Assembly (NCBI GenBank): GCA_949128115.1
Contig: OX421962.1
Coordinates: 103,818,836 to 103,882,835, forward strand
DNA length: 64,000 nt
Direction: 5' to 3'
DNA from: Anaspis maculata
Lineage: Eukaryota; Arthropoda; Insecta; Coleoptera; Scraptiidae
Position 1 is the stretch's first letter. Every line of letters starts with the position of its first letter. The translations under genes were made by a program, and so were the position numbers. This document shows, one piece after another, positions 23,301-32,871 of the stretch. The notes beneath the pieces are model-generated. The model was not told where the DNA came from and did not search any database. It worked only from the letters and a program-made list of their open reading frames with translations.

Positions 23301-26300
23301 TATAAATCATTACTGGTAACGGAGGCCATGCCAAATCTGACAACATCGCAATTGATAGACTGTGGGTCATTTCCGAAGTAGGCATCAAATTCCCAGTATT
23401 TTCATTGAGTTGTAAAAAGTAAAATATAAACTGGTTGGTATTGTTACTGGTTGTTTTTTTACATTTTCAACAATTTTTTGTATCTATCAGGAGACTTCAT
23501 CATGAATTAGCTTGGTGTTCCATAGAAAAGTCTATATTTGTTTGGATGTTTCGAATTTGGCGCTAAATAGCGACAGTCGCGTCTCTGGTCGCGTCCATGT
23601 TGCATCTGCGCAGTCGGGTCAAGAAAAGGCTCTAACATTCAAGAAATTTCGAAGGGTGTCAAACGGCCACGTGTGTCACTTCGATGCTATCACGTGAGTA
23701 AGTACAGCAACGAAGAACATATACGAAGAAAAAGGATCATTTGAGAGAAGGGAAGAGTTTCACGCTTATTGTTCTATCAAACGGAAAAAGTCAGTCATCA
23801 CCATCAAAATGCATTTTGGGGCATGCTTTTAAATTTTGAAATCGATTTTAGTTGAAAACGGTGCATCCCATCGATACTGACTAGGTGTGTCTTGGAAAAA
23901 AACTCAAAAATTTCATAATGTCTTGTCAAAATAGAGAAAAAATTGTAAGCAAAAAAATTACGGTTCATTTTATCCCCCGCACCCTAGGTTGGACTCACCC
24001 CCCCGGTGGAAATTTTGAAATTATTTTTACGCCATCTGGTTCCGCATAAAGAGATTGGCAAATGTGCTGAGCTTCATCAATTTACTTTCATTAGTTTCGG
24101 AAATATTAAATAAAACCATCTTTAGGGGGTTGTTAAGAATATGTAGGTAGTAACTAATAATAACCAAGTAGATACTCACATTGTTGGTGGCACGATACAA
24201 TATTATAGTGGTAGGTATGTATTTTCAAGTACGAATTCACACACGTATTGGATGATAGATGTGACTGGACCGACTAATCTTCAATAACTGCCGGTGGTAC
24301 TTCACGCTGCACTAAGTCACACCATGTGAAACACTGAAGTCAACTTCAAAAGGAAGTCGGTTTTGCAAAAGCTGCATCCTGAACCGAAATACGCATGTCC
24401 GCCGATCCGGGAGCTGGACCGTTGAGGGAGAATATACAGGTCTTCGAGAATGTTTGTAAACCACGTGACCATCCTACTTTCTGATTTTAGGCAACCGCTT
24501 TTGTTTTGCAAGCAGGTAGCCGCTTTTGTTTTGCAGGCTCGAGTGATCGGGGTGTGCACTAGTGCACTAGACAAAGACACTAGATCCAAACGAGACGTGA
24601 TTGGTGTAAGTGTAGTACATATCGAGGTATTCTGCAGTCGTAAAAAGGGCCATAAATGAAGATCTGCTGTAAAGTAGCCGCAAAGCCATTGTAGTTATAT
24701 GGGTACCGGCACCTTTACTATCACCATTGTCTATTACTAGGTATGATTACCTATACGAATTCATACTGATTTCTTCGTTTATCCCCACTGCAGGCTGCCG
24801 TCTTCAAGAGCTCGGTTAATTCCCAAATATATAAAAAATAAAAAAACTCTCAAAAAAAATCAAATATAATTTATTTATTTAATCACTATTAGTACTATCA
24901 CGTTTCAAATTAATAATACGTTAATAAAAGGTACACTTCAACACCTTCCACATTAGAATAATTACTTTTTTCACATCGCGGACGCCACATCGTATTAATT
25001 AAAGCTTGCTCAAGACCAATTCAAGACTGAATAAATATTTCAATTTCTTTCATACCTACTAATAGTGGAAGCGGTACACACCTAAAAACACATCGATACT
25101 GCACTTAGGAGTGCAGTAGGAGTGCAGTAACGAGATTTTGCATGGGCAAACTTTATACCGAGACAAGCGATTTGACCCGCAGCACTCGATATTTTGTCCC
25201 TTAGGGGGCCAATGGGGGCCCTCCAAATTTTCAAGATGCAAGAACTTTCACACGATGATTATTGAGTATCGTCATGTATGTCATAAGTGAAGCTTACGGG
25301 TCTATTGAAAATGTTTTCATCAATTGTCGTCGTGTCCGATTCATTCTTCACACTTAATAAAAAAATTCTTTGGCAGAGGTCAAAGAAACTGTTCTTATTT
25401 TTTCTTCTATGCAAGGAGACGATAAATTCATATGTTTTGTTGCGTTCCCAACTAAATCGCATTCCCTAAACCTAATTATGATGAAATTTTTCTTGTAATG
25501 GTATTGGTATGGTATGGTATGGTACTTGTAGAAATCCTCTCTTTGTTAAAAAGGAAAATTCCCCCCCCCCCCCTATAACTCCCGATTCTTGAGAAATAGA
25601 CTTTCCAGCAGAAACAGGTCGATTTTTGTTTCGATGGGGTCCAACGCGGGGTCTAAGACGCATATGTCCGAATGTTCATCTTTAACCCCTTCGCCCCCAC
25701 CCTACCTTACTTCAAAGGGGTGGTTTAAAAAAATTAGGAATATGTTTGACGGAAAGACAATTTTATTGCCTTCAATTTGATATATCACAAGATGGGTAAT
25801 GCTGTTTAAAATTTTAAGGTAGGGTAGAGTGGGAACGAAGAAGTTGAGGATGAAAACTTGACCATATGTGTCTTAGATGACACCCTTGAAGTAAAAAATC
25901 GACCTGTTTTTGCTGGAAAGTCTATTCCTCAAGAATTGAGAGTCTATGAAGGAAAAAGTTTCCTTTCATTAACAAAAAGGATTTTCACAGGGGTTGGGGA
26001 GTGGTTTAAAAAAATAAGAAATATGTTTGATGGAAAGAGAATTTCATTGCCTTCAATTTGATGTATCACAAGATAGGTAATGCCATTTAAAATTTCAAAG
26101 TAGGGTGAGGTGGGGGCGAAGGGGTTGAAGAAACAAAATCGGTAGTATGTGTCCTAGATGTTTTCCTCGAAACAAAAATCGACCTGTTTCGGCGTTTTCC
26201 TGTGAAAAATTTTGGTGGCGAGAAAACAGGGGTGACAACTTTTCAAATTAACACCCTGTATGAGCTATGAGAAAAATGTGAAAATGCATGTGCTTCGCAA

Positions 26301-28394
26301 AGCGCAGTACGTTATTCATTGCCATTCAAAAGAAAACGACCAATATCAACTGAAAAGCAAATAGAGAAATTACACTAGCACGAGCACTAGCATCAACTAC
26401 CTATTTTCCGCGACTTTCTTACCGGTTTCTGTGTTTTATTCCTCCTTTTAAAACGTACATCAACTCCTTTTTATGCTGTTGCACGATACTTTCCATGCGT
26501 TGTTATCCATTTTTTACGCTTTTCCGCTATTTTTTCCTGCATTTCATTCCTTCTTTACATGCGTCGACTGCCCTGTTTTGCGTCTTTCTTCCTATTTTGT
26601 GTAATTCATTCCTTTTTTTCAATGTTTCTTTTTTTACGATTCTTAGCGATGTTTAGCCCTGTTCTAGTTTACGACGCGTTCTTTTCAGCTTCTCCTCGTC
26701 CAACACCCCTATTTTGCTCCCCGATCCCGTTGGTGTCTTTTGATTGCCACAAAAACAGCGTCTTTGCGTGGTTTTCTAACGAATTCTTGCGATACTGCGC
26801 CCTGTTTTTTGTTTTATGACGCGTTATTATTAGTTTCCCCCCCGCCTAACACCCCTATTTTGCTCCCTAGTCCCGCTCGTGTGTTTTTGCGTCAAGTACC
26901 ATTTTCACTTCGTTCGGGGGGTTGCATATCCGCCCGGCGCCAAAAACTCACTGTGTAGTTTCCTAACTATCATATTTTTTCTCGCAAGTTTGTGGATATT
27001 CTGCAAAACTCCCTTCCAAAAACCTTCTTTGCCACTGCTTGTGAACCATTCATACTTTTGGAATGATCAAAATCGAGATCCCCTTTATGACAGGGTCACC
27101 AATATTTATATATCATGATATTTTCAATCCCTGACGCTATGATCCAGGGAAAACAGCAAAAATATTCCTATATGGCCCATAAAAATTTCAGACCTATAAA
27201 ATTTATGGCAAAAAGGCAGATATGAAAGACACACTCGAGTGCAACCGCCTTACCGCCTGCTTGCAAAATACAATAATAATAGCTGCATTTCTTTTGCCAT
27301 CAATCTCAAATATTCTCACCTCAGTTGGCAGTGGTGTCTTATTTGCCCCTTAGCGATTTCTCGCTTCTTCTTTCTCCAACTGAGATAAGGCAAACTGAGA
27401 TTGTGGTAAAAGAAAAGCGTTTAATAGGTAGGTACATACCAAATGACGTAGTCCCAGCCGTGAAACACCAGTTCGGCACAGTAGTCCTTCATCTGTTTGT
27501 TATATTCATCCAGCCTTCTCGCCAACCACTCCTTTCTCGTCGAGTCAAACTCCAGAGGTTCATACTTTTTGTTGAAATGATTCATGTACAAATTGTAGCA
27601 GTAATTGTAATCGGGACAGTGCTTTCTATCGGCCAGAACATCTTCGTAGTCATTATTGTGATTCAAAAAGATGTCGATTTTGATCATTTGCAGAGCAGTC
27701 GCGGGCGAATGGCCTCTGTCAAACAGGCCTATCAACTGTTCCTTCACATCTTCCGAAACCTTGCGGAACGACGCTTCAATGTTGTGGTTGTGGGTCAGAA
27801 TCAAATCGATTTCGCACGGCATTTCTCTGATCAGTTTGTTTCGCGATTCGTCTTTGCCCCTGCTCGGCCTCTTTTTCCTGGCGTGGAGGGTGAGCGTGAC
27901 GGTGGCTGGACAATTGGTGTTTCTGGTCCTTTTGTTGTTTTTGGTGGAGTGAGTTTTGTGCTGGCAATGCAAGTACTGCTTGAAATCGACCAGCTGTCCT
28001 GAGGTGTTTTTGGTTACGGTGATGGAGTAGGAAGATTTTGTGATCGTTTCGAAATTGTTCATCCAGGCTTTGACTTCATCGGTTGTGGTGCAGGCGGTGA
28101 ATAACTTGACGCGCACTGCATGATCGACTTGTTTTACGGACACGATTTCCGTCTTACTTTTGGGAAGTTGTTTCTAAAAGTGAAATGAACATAGATAAAT
28201 TAGAACCTTTCTACCTTAAAATGACCATGTTTTAATCATGATTGTTTACAATAATAATATTTATGTGCATAGCAGGGATGTGCATACCTACACAAAAAGA
28301 TTAAACTTACAATGATAAATTCTTTGTCAACACCTTCTGGCAGTTGACTGGTAGAAAATTCAACCCAATCTATTTCCATGTCCTCTTTCTTCAT
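9817..28394 (-). CDS. MULE transposase-like / SWIM zinc-finger protein, three coding exons
   Basis: Coding exons are 28311-28394 (phase 0), 27440-28173 (ends in phase 2) and 9817-11365. All joins have GT-AG ends and keep one frame, giving 788 codons. Domain order: an N-terminal CCHH zinc-binding domain like those of FAR1/FLYWCH/WRKY-GCM1 type (Cys98, Cys116, His156, His158), a MULE-family transposase core (candidate catalytic Asp296 in FLDSSG and Asp366 in THDSG, then CDFHVLRLAWKW), a SWIM finger CTCLLGTTRICRH (Cys572, Cys574, Cys582, His584), and an acidic Thr/Glu-rich tail with a DFENT/EFENT repeat. Introns in the ORF and the absence of obvious terminal repeats hint at a host-domesticated gene. 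Intron 2 is 16.1 kb. The 3' end is uncertain: a strong donor (CAATGG|GTGAGT at 9843) could extend the protein into an unseen exon. Function is unknown; DNA binding is the likely role. Confidence 0.8.
11377..12300. repeat. Tandem array, period about 268 bp, three units plus a partial
   Basis: Units start near 11382, 11650 and 11920, each containing CATTGGTCAA, GGCGTTTGCACCACA, GAGGCATAATTCT and AATGGCGGATCAA. A degraded fourth unit runs to about 12290 and ends in five copies of GGAC. A motif AAATACTATAAA occurs on both sides (11361 and 12370), a possible target duplication of the whole array. The array lies within intron 2 of the MULE/SWIM gene, starting 12 bases from exon 3. Confidence 0.8.
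13605..13728. repeat. Short foldback element
   Basis: TATAGGCTGTCTGATTTCTA at the left and TAGAAATCAGACAGCCTATA at the right are exact inverted repeats, with a second paired block (GGGCTGCG with CGCAGCCC) further in. It is about 124 bases long and MITE-like. Confidence 0.85.
13790..14690. repeat. Foldback element, arms about 300 bp
   Basis: Left arm 13790-14100 and right arm 14380-14690 are inverted copies: TATGCTTGGCTT with AAGCCAAGCATA, AACAAACATGCAAATT with its near complement, and CACTTGTAGCC with GGCTACAAGT. It is nested in the 12415-17790 hairpin. A 107-codon frame in the left arm has no recognisable motif. Confidence 0.75.
14745..15850. repeat. Foldback element, arms about 300-400 bp, with a shared short ORF
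   Basis: Core arms 15038-15330 and 15450-15745 are inverted copies; outer traces reach 14745 (GGCGCTTCCCAATAA) and 15840. Each arm carries, reading outside-in, a frame with FLAVILPKRPTGSV and then DVLKDMLR. It is 97 codons long in the right arm (minus strand, 15356-15649) and cut by a stop after MLR in the left arm. Cys-rich and hydrophobic at its start, it resembles no family I can name. It may be repeat sequence only. Confidence 0.7.
16680..16955. repeat. Inverted repeat around CAGGGTGTC
   Basis: CTTCTGTCACTAATGCATCG and AAGTTACAGGGTGTCAAACA at 16680-16735 pair with an inverted copy at 16900-16950 (GACACCCTGTAACTTTTGAA). The spacer contains a CCCCCTCCCCCTCC tract. Confidence 0.7.
17818..17998. 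repeat. MITE-like foldback
   Basis: ATAGGCCATCCACAATGATG at the left is answered by CATCATTGTGGATGGTCTAT at the right. The arms are about 80 bases and include GGCGAGTTTCAAATGG-type blocks in both orientations. The flanks are ATT-rich. It has no coding potential. Confidence 0.85.
17999..19140. other. Intronic DNA with one CAGGGT-bounded element
   Basis: About 18116-18288 is bounded by CAGGGTAATG and CACACCCTG beside TA on each side. Its GGAGATTTCCCCTTTGAGAT block resembles the element at 46132, so it is probably a diverged relative. The rest, up to the end of the 292-codon gene, shows no gene. Confidence 0.45.
19141..20019 (-). CDS. Unrecognised 292-residue protein, nested in an intron
   Basis: A single long frame with a good start context, MDLIAECSRAIICPLWMNTV, to the stop at 19141. 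The protein looks soluble and mostly helical, with Trp- and Leu-rich segments (ELWNWFSGEEKKQLIHKY near residue 130; ITILKKWWDVAVKCFL near 200) and no signal peptide or clear membrane segment. A strong acceptor (CTTTGTTCTAG, exon from 20028) lies nine bases upstream of the ATG, and a donor AAC|GTAAGT at 20753 marks a likely 5' UTR exon; no in-frame ATG lies there. The stop codon is part of an AATAAA hexamer. It is on the same strand as the host MULE/SWIM gene but cannot be its exon: joining exon 2 to 20028 gives a stop after six codons. I do not recognise the family. It could belong to an arthropod-specific expansion. Confidence 0.65.
   Translation of the reverse strand: MDLIAECSRAIICPLWMNTVHRIFEPSVDGTVEIITDRFRPAIVSLRLPRYLEGRIFNEIKKLALWVLYVTVRMGLPVKFTLNVHWTRLGYIDIGKIVDEWLLMDHVDADVRFHIAAEFNRRDDVTELWNWFSGEEKKQLIHKYCRLSNTFNSVKAGYRQRMCIHTLNSKYHLRSSDALGIDQHTLAMRMGNAMVYHSITILKKWWDVAVKCFLSQETTREEFLKILILEIHGKFFDRDQQSTIINQQCVENFDRFMRETVLEENDAILSCVKEIYKTHGIYMVMWKRYLCE
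20028..20753 (-). other. Putative 5' UTR intron of the 292-residue gene
   Basis: It is bounded by the donor GTAAGTACC at 20752 and the acceptor TTCTAG at 20029. The interior holds a solo AGGGTGTCCCAGAAATA end (about 20335) seen again near 49978 and 59033, and nothing else recognisable. The 5' UTR exon would extend upstream of 20753 for an unknown distance. Confidence 0.45.
20878..20982. repeat. MITE, copy 1 (CCAGGGGTGGGAGTCC ends)
   Basis: It begins CCAGGGGTGGGAGTCCGT and ends ACTCCCACCCCAGG, about 105 bases. A related copy lies at 22966-23098. Confidence 0.8.
20983..21971. other. No recognisable gene
   Basis: Short frames occur on both strands and overlap each other. Repeated ATACTCATGGCC-like words near 21130 are the only local pattern. 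AT-rich from 21500 onward. Confidence 0.4.
21972..22251 (-). CDS. Candidate small two-exon gene, possibly a THAP-like remnant
   Basis: The ATG at 22251 reads MPRKRPCVFLVAGTKLRP, reaches the donor CCAG|GTAAGTT (exon ends 22197), and continues after the acceptor TTTTTTTTAG at 22084 to a stop at 21972. The phases match and give 55 codons. A second frame through the same two exons reads KKKTVCVFGCGDKTAARHSI and then PKERR. It looks like the start of a THAP zinc finger (C-x3-C, H, P) but has no ATG. One frameshift near the start would unite the ATG with the THAP-like frame, so this may be a decayed THAP gene or chance. Confidence 0.3.
22860..23660. repeat. Left arm of a 7-kb inverted repeat around MULE/SWIM exons 1-2
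   Basis: The landmarks CACACGATTCTAGGCAACTC, GTACTGCGGACTGCATAAAA, GCCAGGCAGGAG, CTTGTTCGGTGTTGCCAAGT, CATGAATTAGCTTGGTGTTC and GCTAAATAGCGACAGT all recur inverted at 29430-30000. A 133-bp MITE (22966-23098) interrupts this arm only. Confidence 0.75.
22966..23098. repeat. MITE, copy 2, with empty site in the other arm
   Basis: CCAGGGGTGAGACTCCGTGT at the left and ACGGAGTCCCACCCCAGG at the right are inverted ends. The right arm of the large repeat carries the uninterrupted sequence (GCGGCCCAGAAGCCAGGCAG after reverse complement), so this segment is an insertion. Confidence 0.8.
23700..25470. other. No recognisable gene
   Basis: AT-rich intronic DNA. Near 24480-24530 the phrase CGCTTTTGTTTTGCA is duplicated, and near 24555 there are CTAGTGCACTAG and related palindromic words. 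No coding frame could be supported. Confidence 0.4.
25545..26210. repeat. Mixed inverted and direct repeat
   Basis: A block with AAACAGGTCGATTTTTG, a GGGG-rich GTGGGGGCGAAGGGGTTGA phrase and CAATTTGATATATCACAAGA appears three times. One copy is inverted (about 25545-25720) and two are direct (about 25760-25990 and 26050-26210). A run of 14 C occurs at about 25560. Confidence 0.65.
26390..27010. repeat. T-rich repeat, copy 1
   Basis: The plus strand is very T- and C-rich, with phrases GCGACTTTCTT, TCTGTGTTTTATTCC and AACACCCCTATTTTGCTCCC (twice). The same phrases recur at 47700-48070 and near 62090. The hydrophobic 86-codon frame here is a composition artefact. Confidence 0.55.
27440..28394 (-). 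CDS. Exons 1-2 of the MULE/SWIM gene
   Basis: Exon 1 (28311-28394) runs MKKEDMEIDWVEF to EFII and ends at the donor GTAAGT. Exon 2 follows the acceptor TTCACTTTTAG and begins KQLPKSKTEIVSVKQ. It ends ...CATTTG before GTATGT, leaving two bases (TG) that join T of exon 3 to make Cys273. The zinc-binding domain is entirely in exon 2. There is an in-frame GTG but no ATG near the start of exon 2, which supports the upstream exon as the true start. Confidence 0.78.
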
Positions 28395-28779
28395 GATTAT
28401 GGAAATTCATACGTACAGCGTACAGCACATAAAGTGGGAAATTCTGTTGGGAAACTCAGAGATTCTTGCTTTGTTGACAGTTAAAATGTCAAAGTCAACA
28501 GTTTTAGGTTAGGTTAGACAAGCGTGGAGTGAACGTGCGGAATCCGTGACGTGCGGTCAAGTCAATGCATAGACCCTTGTCTATGGCATAGACGGTCAAT
28601 GGTCTGACAAGACAGAATGGTGTGCCTACGAGGTGCCCAATAACAAAAATTCAAGTCACAGTGGGACACGCCGCACAGGCGCACAGACGACTGAATTATA
28701 AAAAGAAAAGACAGAAAAGTCATAAACAAGTTTCCTGGTCAGTTAATATACAATATATTATATATACACTTTTTCAATT

Positions 28780-28870
28780 TTTCAAAGGTCGCGGGAACAA
28801 AAATGGCGTGCCAAAGATGGGTATATGGTATATGGTATGATGTTATTTTCACTAGTACGTACTTGTTGAT
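28780..28870. repeat. Repeat arm (inverted partner at 31395-31470)
   Basis: It contains GGTCGCGGGAACAAAAATGG, CGTGCCAAAGATGGGTATAT and CACTAGTA; the same words occur inverted at 31395-31470, directly beside TIR element copy A. A short piece of it (GTTCCCGCGACCTATAG) also occurs near 29133. Confidence 0.65.
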
Positions 28871-29429
28871 ACAATTTTCTTCAGTTGTAAAGTTGTAATA
28901 AATATATAGATAATTTATTGAACAATTGTCGCTTTATCATAAAAATTAATGTGCTCAACTCAAGATTTAACTGAGTACCTAATGTCAAAAACAAGCGAAT
29001 CTCTACAACGGTACTTTGGCACCCCCTCAGGCGCAAACGCGGGCAAGAAGCCGGCAAGAGGCGCTTCGTTCTCGGCTTCGTTGTGCCGGCGTGCCTGCAA
29101 CGTTGCCATAGCGGGTGCCAAGGTAACGGTCATGTTCCCGCGACCTATAGGCTTGAAAAACTTCAAGAGACGACAACCAGTGGCTCTCAAATCTGGCCAC
29201 AGAAGAATCTGATGTTCAAAAAGTTGTAAGAGTTTGCTTGGTTGGTAAAATTTGTCCGGCGGGTGTTTAACAGCAAATACTTCAACCTTCAACAGTCGAT
29301 GAAGCATCAAGTAAGAATAAGGCGGCTTTCTTCAGAAACATATGTATTTCAAAGACCCAAACCTATATAGGTGTCCCAGCTAAAGCAATCCAGCGCGATT
29401 TGCTCAGAAAATATCAAGGCAACAAAAAA
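28871..29429. other. Upstream flank of the MULE/SWIM gene, no gene seen
   Basis: GC-richer DNA at 29020-29210 contains GCCGGCAAGAGGCGCTTCG and TTGTGCCGGCGTGCCTGCAA. Overlapping frames on both strands (87 and 116 codons) have no recognisable motif. It may belong to a repeat family sharing GTTCCCGCGACCTATAG with 31456. Confidence 0.35.
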
Positions 29430-30000
29430 AAACAATTTCAATAGTGCGTTAATTCTCTCCTGACCCGACGGCGCAGATGCAACATGGATGCAACTGTCGC
29501 TATTTAGTGAGTGGCAAATTTGAAACATTCAGACAAATATCGACTTCCCTATGGAATACCAGGCTAATTCATGACTAATTCTCCAGATAGATACAAGAAA
29601 GTTATTAAAAGGCCAGCCAATAAATTTCTATTTTGTATAGTTCTTTTTTTACAAAATAATGAAAATATTGGAAGTTGGTTGCTTACTTCGCAAATATACC
29701 ACAGTCTCTTAATCGCGATGTTGTCAGATTTGGCATAGCCGTTCACTTGGCAACCCCGAACAAGGCTTCTGCCGTTCTCCTGCCTGGCTTCTGGGCCGCT
29801 ATTCTTGAATCGTGTGAGAAAAGTCTCTGGGAGTAAAATACATTCCGCAGTACACTGATGTAGCGAATGTTGCCTAAAATCGTGGTTTTTTTGGCAACTT
29901 TCGCTACAGAAGTGTAGTACGGATTATATAAAACTCCCAGAGACTTTTCTCACACGATTCAAGAATAGCGGCCCTGGGCTGGATAGTCTTATACAATCCG
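29430..30000. repeat. Right arm of the 7-kb inverted repeat
   Basis: Inverted counterpart of 22860-23660, uninterrupted by the MITE. The distal part (29750-30000) carries a small palindrome of its own: GAATCGTGTGAGAAAAGTCT and AGACTTTTCTCACACGATTC. Confidence 0.75.
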
Positions 30001-30093
30001 CAGAACATTGATGTAGCAAAGAGTGCCTAAAACGTACCGTGTGAGAGTGGCTCTCGCGGCTCGCCAACCTTTGGTCCCAGAGGGTTTCAGTTA

Positions 30094-30262
30094 AGGTGCG
30101 TTCAGTCAGCTTATTTAGCCGCAAGTTTTAATTTCAGTCGTAAGCGCAGCATCGCTTATTGGCTGATCTGAAGAGGCTGGTTCATGACAGCCAATGAGCA
30201 TCGCTGCGCTTACGACTAAAACTAAAACTTGCGGCTAAATAAGCTGACTGAACGCACCTTCA
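30094..30262. repeat. MITE with about 80-bp arms
   Basis: It begins AAGGTGCGTTCAGTCAGCTT and ends AAGCTGACTGAACGCACCTT, exact inverted ends. The arms continue through TTAGCCGCAAGTTTTA and CGTAAGCGCAGC. It is about 169 bases long. Confidence 0.9.
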
Positions 30263-30774
30263 GAGGAGACTCGGAGAGGCAGGGCCGTCTTAAGCGAGCG
30301 TGCAACTCATGTATGGCACAAGGGCGGCCAAATCGAGAGAGCGGCATTTTGGGGCAGAAATGCGGTTTTTCTCTGTTTTTTGCTTTTTATATTTTACCTG
30401 TGCGACCGCCCCTGAGCATTTTGAAATTTTGTTTGTTTTTTTCATTTTTCACGCCTGCGGCCCGGCCGCCTCTGAACATTTTTTTCAAACGGTATGATGG
30501 ATATACTTACCTTATACCTACCTACGTACCTTCAAAACACGTGAATATGGAATCATATTTTGCAAGATCCTTGCTAAATTCTTGATTTCTACTAAAGGGC
30601 GATGGAATGGTAGTCGATTGGTCAGTACAGTACCTACCTAGAAACAGTTCGGTATTCACAAGTGTAGTTGTTGTTTATTCGTAATAGACACGAGAAGAAG
30701 TCAGGCGTCTTATTTTGACGTTATTTTATTATCTTATTCACAAACCGTCCGGTAGGTAAGTTAACTTTCGTTTT

Positions 30775-30915
30775 TCATGACGTCACCGATCACACACTTG
30801 TTGATTTTAACATCAGCCAGTATTCTTTGCTGTGATGAGTCCAGGTATGGTAAGTGAAAAAGTCCTAGTAACGGCCAGTGTTAAAATCAACAAGTGTGAT
30901 CGGTGACGTCATGAA
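30775..30915. repeat. Foldback, arms about 40 bp
   Basis: TGACGTCACCGATCACAC and CTTGTTGATTTTAACA at the left are answered by TGTTAAAATCAACAAG and TGTGATCGGTGACGTCA at the right. The ends include TGACGTCA, a CRE-type palindrome. Confidence 0.85.
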
Positions 30916-31470
30916 CTCCGATTATTGTGGTTGCTAGACTGTTAAGACAGAATATCTGGCTTACTGGACCAGGTATACAGACATCGCAGCGACACACATC
31001 AATGGAAAGTAAGATGATTTTTTTACATCTGAAGTACTTTGTTTTGTCGGTCATGAATTTTTGAATTCTTGTGACTCGTTCGATCAAAATTGCATTTTCT
31101 TGGAAACTAGAGCACCTACACACGCATCGGCGCCTTCTCAAAAGCAAGCTAAAAGGTCAGGCTTCCACCAATAGGACTCTGTGTATCTTAAGTGTTAACC
31201 AGACCCATGCGCGTACAATTAGGCGCTTGATTTTAGGTTTTGTACAAGGTGTCGTGGAAGATCAGCTTCTTGGCTTTACAGGAAAGCTGAACGGCAGCCT
31301 ATTTGCTATTTTTATAATATTTTCATTATTTGTTTTCTATATTGTAATTGTTAGGTGTGAATAGCAAATAAACAATATTTATTATTATTATTATTATTCA
31401 CAATTACTAGTGAGAATAAGATTATACCATATACCCATCTTTAGCACGCCATTTTTGTTCCCGCGACCTA

Positions 31471-32645
31471 TAGTTGGCTGGGCAAATTTTCTACTTTAGC
31501 ATTGTGCTAGGCTTGCCGCCTTTTTACCTGCATGGTGTGAAGCTGGCTTCTCTGAAAGTAAAGTTATATTTCTCATCTAATTGATATGAAAGTCTTGGGA
31601 AGCTGACCTTGTCATACGTGGAAATGCGACTAGAGGGGCGCAGAGCTGTATTACCGTCACTTAGATGCCAAAACCGCACGAGGACGCCTTCAATCTAAGT
31701 CATCTTGATGGCGGCCATTCAAGGCCGATAAAAACTCGTTCCGCCAATAAGCTTCAAAACGAAAGCATGTTGCAAATTGAAGGTAGTTTACTCACATATG
31801 GAATCTCGGTCCAATACGCAACTTTGAGCGGTTGGGTTTTTTGAAATTAGGTTTAATTTTTGACAACTGTCAAATGTCAAAGCTGCTTTGATTTATTTGT
31901 TCATTGGCGAAAACCAGGGCAAAAACTAAAAACAGGTCGAGAAATCCACGTTTCCCGAAAGGCTTCTGCGCATACCTGTGAAAGAAGGACGTTGCCATAT
32001 CTATATCATGACAACAAGTTGACAACACTGTAATACGGTGTGCGTGTGTAATGTCACGCAAATGGCAGCTGACAGCGCTTGACGTCGATTTGACGTTTTG
32101 ACAGACCTAACCTATAATGCTCTTGTTTCGTCGATCGCCCTACAGCTCGTTGTGTTTCGTATCACCTGAATCTTTTCTGCGTCTTTCTGCACGTAACATT
32201 TCATTCTGAACAATATTAAATGTTGAATGGTTAAGAGGTTATGTTTGTTGTTTGTTTACATTTCGATTATTGATTGACAGTTGCCATTGACAGTGACACT
32301 TCGTGCGTCAAAATTGAAATTACCGCGCTCTGCAGGTATGCGTTCTCATGTATGCGCTGAAGTGATGTACGTGATGGTAAACGTGGATTACTACGCATTT
32401 TCCAATAAAATTGAAAAAAGCGTCAGACATCACGTCCGGCATAAATGTTCCGTCTATCTGCAGAGGAAATGCGTAAAAAATGTGCTCCAAAAGTGGTCCG
32501 AACGACCTCGTAACTCTTCGTGAATTTTTGTGCCGAATGAAGCCAGAGAGCAGCCAACCGCAAAGTTTTGGGGATTTTCTATATTTCAGATTTGGAAACT
32601 TAGAAACAAAAATCTCACAGTCACAGCCGACTAGAATCACGGTAG
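31471..32645. mobile_element. TIR element copy A (about 0.8 kb plus a 440-bp insertion)
   Basis: It starts TAGTTGGCTGGGCAAATTTT and ends CAGCCGACTAGAATCACGG. Copy B at 57927-58722 is the same sequence inverted. Copy A contains an extra segment, about 31946-32388, whose ends TCCACGTTT and AAACGTGGA are inverted repeats and which is missing from copy B. A frame FSNKIEKSVRHHVRHKCSVY is shared with copy B (with changes), but no transposase motif is recognisable. Confidence 0.75.
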
Positions 32646-32748
32646 GAGTGAACCAATTATAGCTGTAGTTTCTCTGGTGGTGTCACGTTGTGAGTCTTAT
32701 GTCACGTTCGACGGCCATATGCGCGTAGGCACACGTTATCTCTGGGGC

Positions 32749-32871
32749 CTTATTTCTAGAAGGGAGTGATCACCAGGCGATCGCGGTGCAGCCAATCACA
32801 GCCCTGGTTGCCTAGCAACTTCGCATGTGAACGGATCACATCCTTTCTAGAAATAGGGCCCCTGGGCACAC
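32749..32871. repeat. MITE-like foldback
   Basis: GGCCTTATTTCTAGAAGGGA and CCTTTCTAGAAATAGGGCCC are inverted ends, with GTGATCA and TGATCC blocks further in. It is about 123 bases long and lies 250 bases upstream of MESD. Confidence 0.75.

Noticed and set aside
26559..26819. Hydrophobic 86-codon frame that looks like a membrane protein
   Set aside because: Product of T-rich repeat composition, with partial copies elsewhere.
20028..28173. The 292-codon ORF as an alternative last exon of the MULE/SWIM gene
   Set aside because: Joining the phase-2 donor at 27440 to the acceptor at 20028 gives a stop after six codons.
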